Source of the DNA: Micropepsaceae bacterium
Lineage (GTDB): Bacteria; Pseudomonadota; Alphaproteobacteria; Micropepsales; Micropepsaceae
NCBI GenBank assembly: GCA_025450355.1
Contig: JANWHR010000297.1
Coordinates: 1-5,200 of the forward strand
Reading direction: 5' to 3'
Length of the DNA: 5,200 bases
Within the stretch, counting starts at the first letter, position 1. Each line of letters starts with the position of its first letter. The translations under genes were made by a program, and so were the position numbers. The notes under the pieces were generated by a model that was given only the letters and a program-made list of their open reading frames with translations, did not search any database and was not told the DNA's origin. Shown here one piece after another: positions 1 through 5,200 of this stretch.

Positions 1-870
1 GACGAGGTTGTACTGATCAATGTCACCGCAATCTATAAACAGAAGTTTCAGGCGCTTCAGTCCTTCCGCGCGGGTCTCGGCCATGACGAGCGGATCCCAG
101 GCCAGCCAGTTGTTCCAGCGTTCCGGAATGAATTCGCAGGTTTCCAGGTCCACCGGCATGCGCACGCACATGAACGCTTCCGGATCGGGATCGAATGTGG
201 CGCACTGCGCGAACATCATCAGGATATGAATATCCTCGTCCTTCACCTTGCGCTTGGCGAAGAAACCCTCAAGCCATTTCCGAATATTGTTTTGTTCCTT
301 GGCCAGCGCCCGCAGCACGCCCGGCATTTCGGGCAGGTACATCAATTCGAAACCCAGATCGCCCGAGTGGCAGGCCGCGGCAGCCCAGAAATCCGGATAA
401 AGCAATGCGTGCACCATCGCGCCATATCCGCCCGAGCTTTTGCCGAAGACTCCGCGCCTCCCGGTGCCGCCACAGCCGAACTTTCGCTCGACGAAGGGCA
501 CTGCTTCGTCCAGCAGGAAGTCTGCCCAGCGCCCCATGCCGGTGCTGTTGATGTACTGATTGCCGCCGAGGCGGGTGAAGCAGTCCGGGAACGCAATCAC
601 GGCAGGCGCCATTTTGCCGGAAGCAATGAGACGGTCGGCCTGTTCCGGGACGTTCTCCGTGAAATTGCGCCAGTTGGTGTGCGCGGGGCCACCGGCCGTA
701 AAGCCGACGAGGTCAACCAACAGGGGAAGCGATTTACCGCTGTGACTCGCCGGAACATAGACATGGATTTCCCGGCGCAGCGAGTCGCCGGGCGGGTTGT
801 CGTGCAAGGCGCGACTTTCGAGAATCAGCCGATGGATAGTGCCTGCCGGGATGTTCGGATCGCGTTTCAT
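1..870 (-). CDS. Esterase-D-like alpha/beta hydrolase, 3' end cut by the window edge
   Basis: The reverse strand is open for 290 codons from an ATG at 870-868 to the left edge with no stop. The protein begins MKRDPNIPAGTIHRL and has the features of the putative-esterase (esterase D / S-formylglutathione hydrolase-like) family. These are an early beta strand 'REIHVYVPA' (about residues 33-41), a nucleophile elbow G-K-S-S-G-G-Y-G-A at 143-151 with Ser145 as the likely nucleophile, and a late 'FIDCGDIDQYNL' segment (278-289) resembling the family's D-x-G-x-x-D-x-F/Y block, where Asp285 is the likely acid. The catalytic His should lie beyond the edge. No signal peptide or membrane helix is visible, so it is probably cytoplasmic. 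AGGA at 880-877 sits 6 bases upstream of the start. It is transcribed divergently from the catabolic-looking operon and may serve the same pathway by cleaving an ester or thioester substrate; that link is inference. Family placement is firm, substrate unknown. Confidence 0.88.
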   Translation of the reverse strand, partial: MKRDPNIPAGTIHRLILESRALHDNPPGDSLRREIHVYVPASHSGKSLPLLVDLVGFTAGGPAHTNWRNFTENVPEQADRLIASGKMAPAVIAFPDCFTRLGGNQYINSTGMGRWADFLLDEAVPFVERKFGCGGTGRRGVFGKSSGGYGAMVHALLYPDFWAAAACHSGDLGFELMYLPEMPGVLRALAKEQNNIRKWLEGFFAKRKVKDEDIHILMMFAQCATFDPDPEAFMCVRMPVDLETCEFIPERWNNWLAWDPLVMAETRAEGLKRLKLLFIDCGDIDQYNLV

Positions 871-876
871 GTCTTT

Positions 877-880
877 TCCT
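877..880 (-). promoter_or_regulatory. Ribosome binding site of the divergent esterase
   Basis: On the reverse strand AGGA lies 6 bases before the ATG at 870, and a second AGGA lies just upstream in the same purine-rich stretch. This supports the ATG at 870 as the start. Confidence 0.6.
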
Positions 881-926
881 GTCCTGGCCTTGTATCACCA
901 GGTTTGGGAGGGCGAACAGCGGCGCT

Positions 927-945
927 CGTTTTCTCCGGCAAAACG
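927..945. promoter_or_regulatory. Candidate operator: 19-bp inverted repeat in the divergent promoter region
   Basis: CGTTTT and AAAACG form perfect 6-bp arms around a 7-base GC-rich spacer (CTCCGGC). The centre at 936 is about 66 bases from the esterase start and about 73 bases from the operon start, a natural place for one regulator to act on both promoters. Arms of this size can occur by chance in 138 bp (roughly even odds if spacer length is left free), so this is only a candidate site. Confidence 0.3.
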
Positions 946-997
946 GCGTAAATGGTGAGGATTGCAACCAATTTTCCATCCGGGCCCGTGGTCCGCC

Positions 998-1002
998 AGG
1001 GA
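998..1002 (+). promoter_or_regulatory. Ribosome binding site deciding the start of the HDO-like gene
   Basis: AGGGA lies 6 bases upstream of the ATG at 1009. The alternative in-frame ATG at 952 has no purine-rich site before it. This argues for 1009 and for the N-terminus MSDQVLVRL. Confidence 0.65.
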
Positions 1003-1008
1003 ATAGCG

Positions 1009-1722
1009 ATGTCCGATCAGGTGCTCGTCCGGCTGGACCGGGTGGTGGATGATTTTTGCCGCCGGGTGCGCTTTTTCAATGAGCCGATGACGAAATCACG
1101 CGCCCGCGTCTTCGTTTTGCAGCACCGTCAGAATACACGGCACCGGAATTCCGTGCTGAAGCTCAAGGTCGCCACCAACTGTCCGGACTGGGACACAAGG
1201 TTGAAGATCATCGGCGCCTGCGCGCAGGAGATCATCGCCGATCACGAACACGGCCGGGGCAGGCCGCATTGGCAAATCCTTGAGGAACTGGGCCAGCACA
1301 TCGGCCTGTCGCTGGAGGAAATCCGTTCCGCGAAACCGCTCGACAGCACGCTCATCGCCTGGGCCGCGTGGGAAGGAATGATGGCGAACAGGCATTGGCT
1401 GGAGGGTACCATCGCCAACACATGCGCGGAGCGCGCAAACGTGCCGGGCTATGGCACGGGAACGATGCGGGATCACGGCTGGTTCGGATTGGAGCGGGAG
1501 CGCTGGGGCAAGCTGTTCAACCTGAAGGGTGAGCAGCTTGATTTTTTCGAACTGCACGAACAGGCCGATATCGAGCACTCCGATACGGGCTGGCAGACGA
1601 TCGCGAAATACGCACGGGATCTGCACGTGGAAGATGCAGTCGTGGAGGCCTGCCGGAGGAATTTGCTGGTCTGGGAACTGTATCTGGACGGAATCGCCGC
1701 AGCCGGCGACAACTTGCCTTAG
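1009..1722 (+). CDS. Haem-oxygenase-like diiron oxidase (HDO) candidate, TenA/PqqC/CADD superfamily
   Basis: A 237-residue, largely helical soluble protein of the haem-oxygenase-like / TenA-PqqC fold. Numbered from the ATG at 1009, it carries E74-x6-H81 (E-I-I-A-D-H-E-H), a central helix Glu (E122 in AAWEG; E132 is an alternative) and H183-x3-D187-x2-H190 (H-E-Q-A-D-I-E-H). This spacing matches, as I recall it, the metal ligands of the HDO proteins CADD and SznF, whereas PqqC and TenA lack such a set. HDO enzymes bind two irons and O2 to perform N-oxygenation, C-C cleavage or oxidative decarboxylation on amino- or fatty-acid-like substrates. The distance from E122 to H183 is about 30 residues longer than in CADD, suggesting an inserted loop around residues 136-172 (rich in Gly, Arg, Trp). 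It leads the operon, and its stop overlaps the next gene's AGGAGG. The reaction is unknown; a non-redox TenA-like role is less likely. The start at 1009 is preferred over 952 because of AGGGA. Confidence 0.85.
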   Translation: MSDQVLVRLDRVVDDFCRRVRFFNEPMTKSRARVFVLQHRQNTRHRNSVLKLKVATNCPDWDTRLKIIGACAQEIIADHEHGRGRPHWQILEELGQHIGLSLEEIRSAKPLDSTLIAWAAWEGMMANRHWLEGTIANTCAERANVPGYGTGTMRDHGWFGLERERWGKLFNLKGEQLDFFELHEQADIEHSDTGWQTIAKYARDLHVEDAVVEACRRNLLVWELYLDGIAAAGDNLP

Positions 1723-1726
1723 GAGG
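1721..1726 (+). promoter_or_regulatory. Strong ribosome binding site overlapping the upstream stop codon
   Basis: A perfect AGGAGG begins inside the TAG stop (1720-1722) of the HDO-like gene and lies 5 bases before the ATG at 1732. It fixes the start of the first VOC gene and suggests translational coupling. Confidence 0.75.
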
Positions 1727-1731
1727 ACTTC

Positions 1732-2541
1732 ATGTTTGCGCAGATCAATCACACGGCGATCATCAGCCGCAATTACCAGATGCTCGCGAAATTCTACGAG
1801 GCGGTGTTCGGGCTGAAGTACTCCAGCTTCCGGGTGGTCGATGCTCCCATCTGTTCCGACGGCTATGTCGGAATGCAGCTCATTCCGCGCCGCGACGGCT
1901 ATGTTGGCGGGATCGATCATTTCGGCATGGTTGTCGATGATGTCGACACGGTGCTCGACCGGATGCAGAAGAAGCACCGGAAAGCGAATATCGTGAAGCG
2001 CCCGTCCACGCGGCCGTTCGCGGCATACAGCGGCCACGATCCGGACGGGAACGTGTTCGATCTGGCCCAGAAGAAGAACGACACGCGCGCCGATCTTTAC
2101 AAAGAGCAGGTGGACAGCGGCTGGCAGCAGGACCGCCATTTCAACAAATTTGCGATCCGCACGCCCAATGCCGAACAATGCGCCGAATTTTATGCCGATG
2201 TATTCGAGCTTCAGCCGGTCAACCGCGATACCGGCGCGCCCGGCTATCACCTGACCGATGGGCGGATGACGCTGTCGATTCTGCCGTGGTCCATTCCGGT
2301 GTTTGAGGGCATGTCGATCAAACGTCCCGGCCCCGATCATCTTGGTTTCCACGTGGAAGACATCGAGTCGTTCAGGAAGCATGTTGCGAGCGTGGCGGGC
2401 GCAAATCCCTATCTCGCGCCGGTACCGCTCGGGGGCAGTCCCGAATCGGAGGTGAGAAAGATGTTTTTCCAGCGCAGCGCGAGCGGAAAATTGCAGATGA
2501 CGGATCCGGATGGGAACTGGCTGGATATCACCGACGAATAG
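1732..2541 (+). CDS. Two-domain VOC (glyoxalase / extradiol dioxygenase-like) protein, copy A
   Basis: A 269-residue protein made of two vicinal-oxygen-chelate modules, about residues 3-115 and 134-268. Each module ends in a DPDGN turn (D103-N107 and D258-N262). In the N-terminal module His7 (QINHTAI), His63 (GIDHFGMV) and Asp110 (GNVFDLAQ) sit where the 2-His-1-carboxylate metal ligands of VOC enzymes fall, with Asp replacing the usual Glu. In the C-terminal module the first position is Lys139 (FNKFAIRT), while His203 (PDHLGFHV) and Asp265 (GNWLDI) remain, so that site looks incomplete. Classical type I extradiol dioxygenases keep their iron in the C-terminal domain, so this arrangement is reversed. 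It is soluble, with no signal peptide. It lies 9 bases after the HDO-like gene and is paralogous to the VOC gene at 3918-4754, about 60% identical by eye. Likely roles are ring-cleavage dioxygenase, isomerase/lyase or a substrate-binding partner; the choice is open. Confidence 0.88.
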   Translation: MFAQINHTAIISRNYQMLAKFYEAVFGLKYSSFRVVDAPICSDGYVGMQLIPRRDGYVGGIDHFGMVVDDVDTVLDRMQKKHRKANIVKRPSTRPFAAYSGHDPDGNVFDLAQKKNDTRADLYKEQVDSGWQQDRHFNKFAIRTPNAEQCAEFYADVFELQPVNRDTGAPGYHLTDGRMTLSILPWSIPVFEGMSIKRPGPDHLGFHVEDIESFRKHVASVAGANPYLAPVPLGGSPESEVRKMFFQRSASGKLQMTDPDGNWLDITDE

Positions 2542-2545
2542 GGCC

Positions 2546-2549
2546 GGAG
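2546..2549 (+). promoter_or_regulatory. Ribosome binding site deciding the start of the MFS gene
   Basis: GGAG lies 6 bases before the ATG at 2556. In-frame TTG (2550) and GTG (2553) codons lie closer to it, at 0 and 3 bases, which is too near. The ATG at 2556 is therefore the best start. Confidence 0.6.
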
Positions 2550-2555
2550 TTGGTG

Positions 2556-3908
2556 ATGGCCGAGCCTGAGGCTGTGGATGTTTCAGATGTGATTGAACGC
2601 CAGAAGCTGGGTGCGTTTCAGCTCGGCCTGGCCGCTCTGCTTTTGCTGTCGATGTTCGTGGACGGGTTTGAAGCGCAGGCGCCCGGCTATGCCGCGCCGG
2701 AAATCATCGATGCGTTTCGTGTGCCGCGCGCCGAAATGGGAATTGTTTTTGGAGCCGGTAATCTCGGCTTGATGATCGGCGCCGCGATTTTTGGCATCAT
2801 TGGCGACCGGCTGGGCCGCAAGCGGGCTTTGGTCTGGGGCTGCATCGTTCTGGCCGGATTCAGCCTCGCAACGGTTTATGCCCAAAATATCGGCGAATTG
2901 CGCCTGCTACGGATTGGATCCGGTGTGGGCGTTGGCGCCGTGCTGCCCGCGGTAATCGCTCTCGGGACGGAATTTTCTCCCAAACGCATTCAGGCCAGCG
3001 TGGTTTGGCTGTTGTTGATCGGATATCAGGCGGGCGCGTCGAGCGGCGCTGCAGTATCGACCTTTGTTTTTCCCCACTTTGGCTGGCCGTCGATGTTTGC
3101 GATCGGCGCATTCTTGCCGGCCGCTTGCGCGATCCTGCTGTCGGCGTTTTTGCCGGAGTCTGCGCGCTTCCTGATGCTGAATTCCATGACGCGCGCCCGC
3201 GCGCTCACGTTGTTGCGCCGCATGGACCGGAATCTGCCGCAGGGGGCGGTTCAACTGATCAGTGCGGAGGAAAAGAAAAGCGGTTTTCGCACGCAATATC
3301 TGTTTACCGGTCCTCGCAAGGCTTTCACGCTGTTGCTGTGGTGCGCCTTCGTCGCCAATCTGATGGAACTGCAGTTTCTGGTGACCTGGCTGCCCACGAT
3401 TCTGCAAAATCCCGCGGTCTCCCGTGGCGCGGCCGCCCTGGCGTCTGTTCTGGTGCAGGCGGGCGGTCTCGCGGGCGGGCTTCTGCTCAGCCGGTTCCTC
3501 GACAAGGGCGGCATTCGGCCAATCGGAGTGGCTTTCGCAGCCGGAGCTTTGGTCGTTCTGGCAATCGGGATGGTCGGTAATGTGATCCCGTTGCTGATGG
3601 CCGCCACCTTCGGCGCCGGGTGCACGATTTTGGGTGGGCAGACGAATTTGAATGCTGTTTCCGGACGGTTTTACCCGACCTTCATCCGCAACAATGCGAT
3701 TGGCTGGGCGAACGGCGTGGGCCGGATCGGCTCCATTCTGGGCCCGGTGATCGGCGGCATTTTGATCGGTGCCGGGCTTCCGGCCTCACGCCTGTTTTTG
3801 ATCGCGGCACTGCCGCCGCTTTGCGCGGCGGCGGCGTGCTTCGGCCTTGCGCGGGCCGAGAACAGGCTCGGCGTTGGCGCGCCACAATTGGCCGCGCAAG
3901 GGGCATAG
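2556..3908 (+). CDS. MFS transporter, aromatic acid:H+ symporter (AAHS)-like
   Basis: A 450-residue inner-membrane carrier with about 12 hydrophobic segments, the usual length of the family. Key features, numbered from the ATG at 2556, are D36-G-F-E39 in the first helix, the MFS motif A loop G-D-R-L-G-R-K-R (83-90) between helices 2 and 3, R119-I-G-S-G-V-G-V-G (helix 4), F198-L-P-E-S-A-R-F before the central loop, a polar loop around 205-250, and Y373-P-T-F-I-R-N-N plus G388-V-G-R-I-G-S-I in helix 11. These resemble PcaK/BenK-type carriers, which import benzoate-like acids with protons. The helix-1 motif in PcaK is D-G-x-D; here the second acid is Glu, a mild change. It sits between the two VOC genes with 14- and 9-base gaps, so it probably imports the substrate of this pathway. 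Related sialate/phthalate-type carriers cannot be excluded, and the cargo is unknown. Confidence 0.9.
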   Translation: MAEPEAVDVSDVIERQKLGAFQLGLAALLLLSMFVDGFEAQAPGYAAPEIIDAFRVPRAEMGIVFGAGNLGLMIGAAIFGIIGDRLGRKRALVWGCIVLAGFSLATVYAQNIGELRLLRIGSGVGVGAVLPAVIALGTEFSPKRIQASVVWLLLIGYQAGASSGAAVSTFVFPHFGWPSMFAIGAFLPAACAILLSAFLPESARFLMLNSMTRARALTLLRRMDRNLPQGAVQLISAEEKKSGFRTQYLFTGPRKAFTLLLWCAFVANLMELQFLVTWLPTILQNPAVSRGAAALASVLVQAGGLAGGLLLSRFLDKGGIRPIGVAFAAGALVVLAIGMVGNVIPLLMAATFGAGCTILGGQTNLNAVSGRFYPTFIRNNAIGWANGVGRIGSILGPVIGGILIGAGLPASRLFLIAALPPLCAAAACFGLARAENRLGVGAPQLAAQGA

Positions 3909-3917
3909 GCGAAAGTG

Positions 3918-4754
3918 ATGTTCGCGCAGATCAACCACATCGCCATCATCAGCTCGCGCTATCCTGTGCTGGCGAAATTCTATGAAGCGGTATTCGGACT
4001 GAAGCCTCCGGCGAAAAACCGTCCGCTATCGGCCGTTACCATCGGTGACGGCTATGCCGGTCTCAATCTCATTCCACGGCGGGATGGCTATGTCGAGGGA
4101 ATCGATCACTTCGGAATGGTCGTGGATGAGATTGCGCCGGTGCGCGAACGCATGCTGCGCCAATTTCCGAAATCAAACCTTGTCCGGCGCCCGTCGGCCC
4201 GTCCGTTTGCGGCGTTCAGCGGGCATGATCCGGATGGCAATATTTTCGATCTCGCGCAGCGTGAAGCCGATACCCGGAAAGAGATTTATGCCGAAATCTC
4301 CACGCAGGGTTGGGCGCAGGACAGGTACATGAACCGGTTTGCAATTCGCACGCCGAACGCGGAGCAGGTGGCGGAATTTTACGCGAAGGTTTTTGATCTC
4401 TCATTGGCCGGCAGCGGAGATGCCGAAGGCTGGCATCTGAGCGATGGCCGCGTGACGCTCTCGATTCTCCCATGGGCGCCGGGAAAGTTCGCCGGTATGC
4501 CGGTCAAACGCCCGGGTCCGGACCATATCGGCTTTCGTGTGGAAAACCTGAGCGCGTTCAGGACGCGCGTGGCCGAGGTTGCGGCCGCAAATCCGTTTTT
4601 GGCATCCGTGCCGATGGGTGGAAGCCAGGAATCAGACGTTCGGAAGGCGCTGTTCTGCAGCAGCGCGAGCGGCGCCTGGCAAATGAGCGACCCGGACGGA
4701 AACTGGATTGATATTTCATGCGGTGAAGCAGCGCCGGAGCGGAGGAAGCCATGA
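3918..4754 (+). CDS. Two-domain VOC (glyoxalase / extradiol dioxygenase-like) protein, copy B
   Basis: A 278-residue paralogue of the VOC protein at 1732-2541, alignable almost end to end (for example 24 of the first 29 residues identical). The ATG at 3918 is chosen over the GTG at 3915 because it gives the same MFAQINH start as copy A; the ribosome site (AGGCGAAAG, from 3907) is weak. The N-terminal module keeps His7, His64 and Asp111. The C-terminal module has Arg140 where copy A has Lys139, with His203 and Asp265 retained. The greatest divergence lies at residues 30-43, 80-90 and 161-172, loops likely to line the pocket, so the two copies may act on different intermediates or form a heteromer. 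Residues 268-278 are a tail absent from copy A, and the stop codon overlaps the next start in ATGA (4751-4754). A dioxygenase, lyase or isomerase role is inferred only from the superfamily. Confidence 0.88.
   Translation: MFAQINHIAIISSRYPVLAKFYEAVFGLKPPAKNRPLSAVTIGDGYAGLNLIPRRDGYVEGIDHFGMVVDEIAPVRERMLRQFPKSNLVRRPSARPFAAFSGHDPDGNIFDLAQREADTRKEIYAEISTQGWAQDRYMNRFAIRTPNAEQVAEFYAKVFDLSLAGSGDAEGWHLSDGRVTLSILPWAPGKFAGMPVKRPGPDHIGFRVENLSAFRTRVAEVAAANPFLASVPMGGSQESDVRKALFCSSASGAWQMSDPDGNWIDISCGEAAPERRKP
4741..4745 (+). promoter_or_regulatory. Ribosome binding site of the MhpC-like hydrolase, inside the VOC gene
   Basis: GGAGG lies 5 bases before the ATG at 4751, within the last codons of the VOC gene. 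With the ATGA stop/start overlap it indicates translational coupling and fixes the start. Confidence 0.7.
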
Positions 4755-5200
4755 ACGCCGAGCCGAAAACCGGCATTGACGAAAAGTTTGTTACCGTCGA
4801 TGGCCTGAAGCTGCGCTACATCGAACAGGGCAATGGCCCGGCGGTAGTTCTGCTGCACGGCGCGTCGCTCGGATCATCGGCCGATGTGTTCCGCCGCAAT
4901 CTGGGCCCGCTGGCCGGAGCTGGCTTTCGCGCCATCGCGTTTGACCAGCCCGGTTTTGGCCTGTCGGACGTGCCGGAAGATCATTCCGCCGGATTCCGCA
5001 AAAGGCTTATGCCAAAATTCGCCGATGCCCTGGGGCTGACGAAGCCCGCGCTGGTGGGACATTCGCAGGCGGGCAATCCCGCGGTGCAACTCGCCCTCGA
5101 GACACCGGAACGCTACAGCCATATTGTGGTCCTTGGCACCGGCAGTCTGCTGCCGCCGGTCGAGACGGGAAAGCAGGACCGCGGCGCGGAAGCACAGCAC
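4751..5200 (+). CDS. Alpha/beta hydrolase, MhpC/BphD-like, 3' part beyond the window
   Basis: The first 150 codons are present and open to the right edge. The protein starts MNAEPKTGIDEKF. It shows strand 'LRYIEQGNGPAVVLLHG' (21-37) with His36-Gly37 at the oxyanion hole, then 'AFDQPGFGLSD' (63-73), the block typical of this family. The nucleophile elbow L-V-G-H-S-Q-A-G-N-P follows at 101-110, with Ser105 as the expected nucleophile. The cap domain and the catalytic Asp and His lie past the edge. Close relatives include the C-C bond hydrolases that cut meta-ring-fission products (MhpC, BphD), as well as general esterases, haloalkane dehalogenases and epoxide hydrolases. The HS nucleophile excludes the last two, which use Asp. 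Sitting directly after extradiol-like VOC genes and beside an AAHS carrier favours a ring-fission-product hydrolase, but the assignment is contextual. The protein is cytoplasmic with no signal peptide. Confidence 0.87.
   Translation, partial: MNAEPKTGIDEKFVTVDGLKLRYIEQGNGPAVVLLHGASLGSSADVFRRNLGPLAGAGFRAIAFDQPGFGLSDVPEDHSAGFRKRLMPKFADALGLTKPALVGHSQAGNPAVQLALETPERYSHIVVLGTGSLLPPVETGKQDRGAEAQH

Larger units (their letters stand above)
871..1008. promoter_or_regulatory. Divergent intergenic regulatory region
   Basis: This 138-bp stretch separates the esterase (leftward) from the five-gene operon (rightward) and must hold or overlap the promoters of both. An in-frame ATG at 952 would extend the rightward gene by 19 codons into it, but that ATG has no Shine-Dalgarno sequence. 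I found no convincing sigma-70 -35/-10 pair on either strand, only partial matches. The one ordered element is the inverted repeat at 927-945, near the middle. No transcription factor gene is in the window, so any regulator is encoded elsewhere. Confidence 0.55.
1009..5200 (+). other. Five-gene operon: HDO-like, VOC-A, AAHS carrier, VOC-B, hydrolase (continues right)
   Basis: All five genes read rightward. The gaps are 9, 14 and 9 bases, followed by a 4-base overlap; most genes have a clear Shine-Dalgarno, and no terminator-like hairpin with a T-run lies between them. One transcript from the 871-1008 region is the simplest reading. The content (carrier, two ring-cleavage-like VOC proteins, hydrolase and a possible diiron oxidase) suggests uptake and breakdown of one small organic acid. 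The operon is still open at the right edge, so further steps may follow. Confidence 0.75.

Noticed and set aside
226..951. A 241-codon open frame on the plus strand opposite the esterase
   Set aside because: The minus-strand reading gives a coherent esterase-D-like protein with a nucleophile elbow; the plus-strand product has no family features and no ribosome site.
881..967. Partial promoter-like hexamers on both strands, such as TTGCAA at 962-967 and GATACA on the minus strand near 890-897
   Set aside because: None pairs with a second hexamer at 16-18 base spacing with a reasonable match, so no promoter can be called.
952..1008. A 19-codon N-terminal extension of the HDO-like gene from the ATG at 952
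   Set aside because: There is no Shine-Dalgarno before 952, whereas AGGGA stands 6 bases before 1009, and the extra residues add nothing recognisable to the fold.
1096..2382. A 428-codon open frame on the minus strand across the HDO-like and first VOC genes
   Set aside because: It is fully antisense to two well-supported genes with clear domains and ribosome sites. Its translation shows no recognisable domain and has the His/Arg/Val-rich look of a GC-rich shadow frame.
3812..3832. Perfect 8-bp GC hairpin (GCCGCCGC, 5-base loop, GCGGCGGC) near the end of the MFS gene
   Set aside because: It encodes an Ala/Pro-rich stretch of the last membrane segment, has no following T-run, and lies inside a coding region upstream of closely coupled genes. 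It is best explained by codon composition rather than termination.

Overview
The window is gene-dense, with an estimated GC content near 60% (by eye). It looks like the chromosome of a proteobacterium, perhaps an alpha- or betaproteobacterium. That guess rests on base composition, strong GGAGG-type ribosome binding sites, tight operon packing, and the kinds of proteins encoded (AAHS-type transporter, VOC ring-cleavage-like proteins, MhpC-like hydrolase). There is no rRNA, tRNA or marker gene, so taxonomy stays tentative. No mobile element, CRISPR array or tRNA was seen.

Layout. Positions 1-870, minus strand: the first 290 codons of an esterase-D-like alpha/beta hydrolase that runs off the left edge. 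Positions 871-1008: a 138-bp divergent intergenic region with a central 19-bp inverted repeat. From 1009 to the right edge, plus strand, five genes form one tight operon. They are a haem-oxygenase-fold protein with a complete-looking diiron (HDO-type) ligand set (1009-1722), a two-domain VOC protein (1732-2541), an aromatic-acid/H+ symporter-like MFS transporter (2556-3908), a second two-domain VOC protein paralogous to the first (3918-4754), and the first 150 codons of an MhpC/BphD-like alpha/beta hydrolase (4751 onward). Gaps are 9, 14 and 9 bp, then a 4-bp ATGA overlap.

Inferred joint role. Uptake of a small, probably aromatic or otherwise acidic substrate by the MFS carrier, oxidation by the HDO-like protein and/or one or both VOC proteins, and hydrolysis by the alpha/beta hydrolases would make a coherent catabolic pathway. 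The set resembles meta-cleavage logic (extradiol-like VOC, C-C hydrolase, AAHS carrier). However, it lacks a recognisable ring-hydroxylating oxygenase, ferredoxin or hydratase within the window, and it adds an HDO-type protein, a superfamily known mainly from biosynthesis. The substrate cannot be read from sequence. The most interesting points are the HDO protein in a catabolic-looking operon and the VOC pair, which share an intact His/His/Asp set in the N-terminal domain while the C-terminal domain has Lys or Arg in place of the first His.
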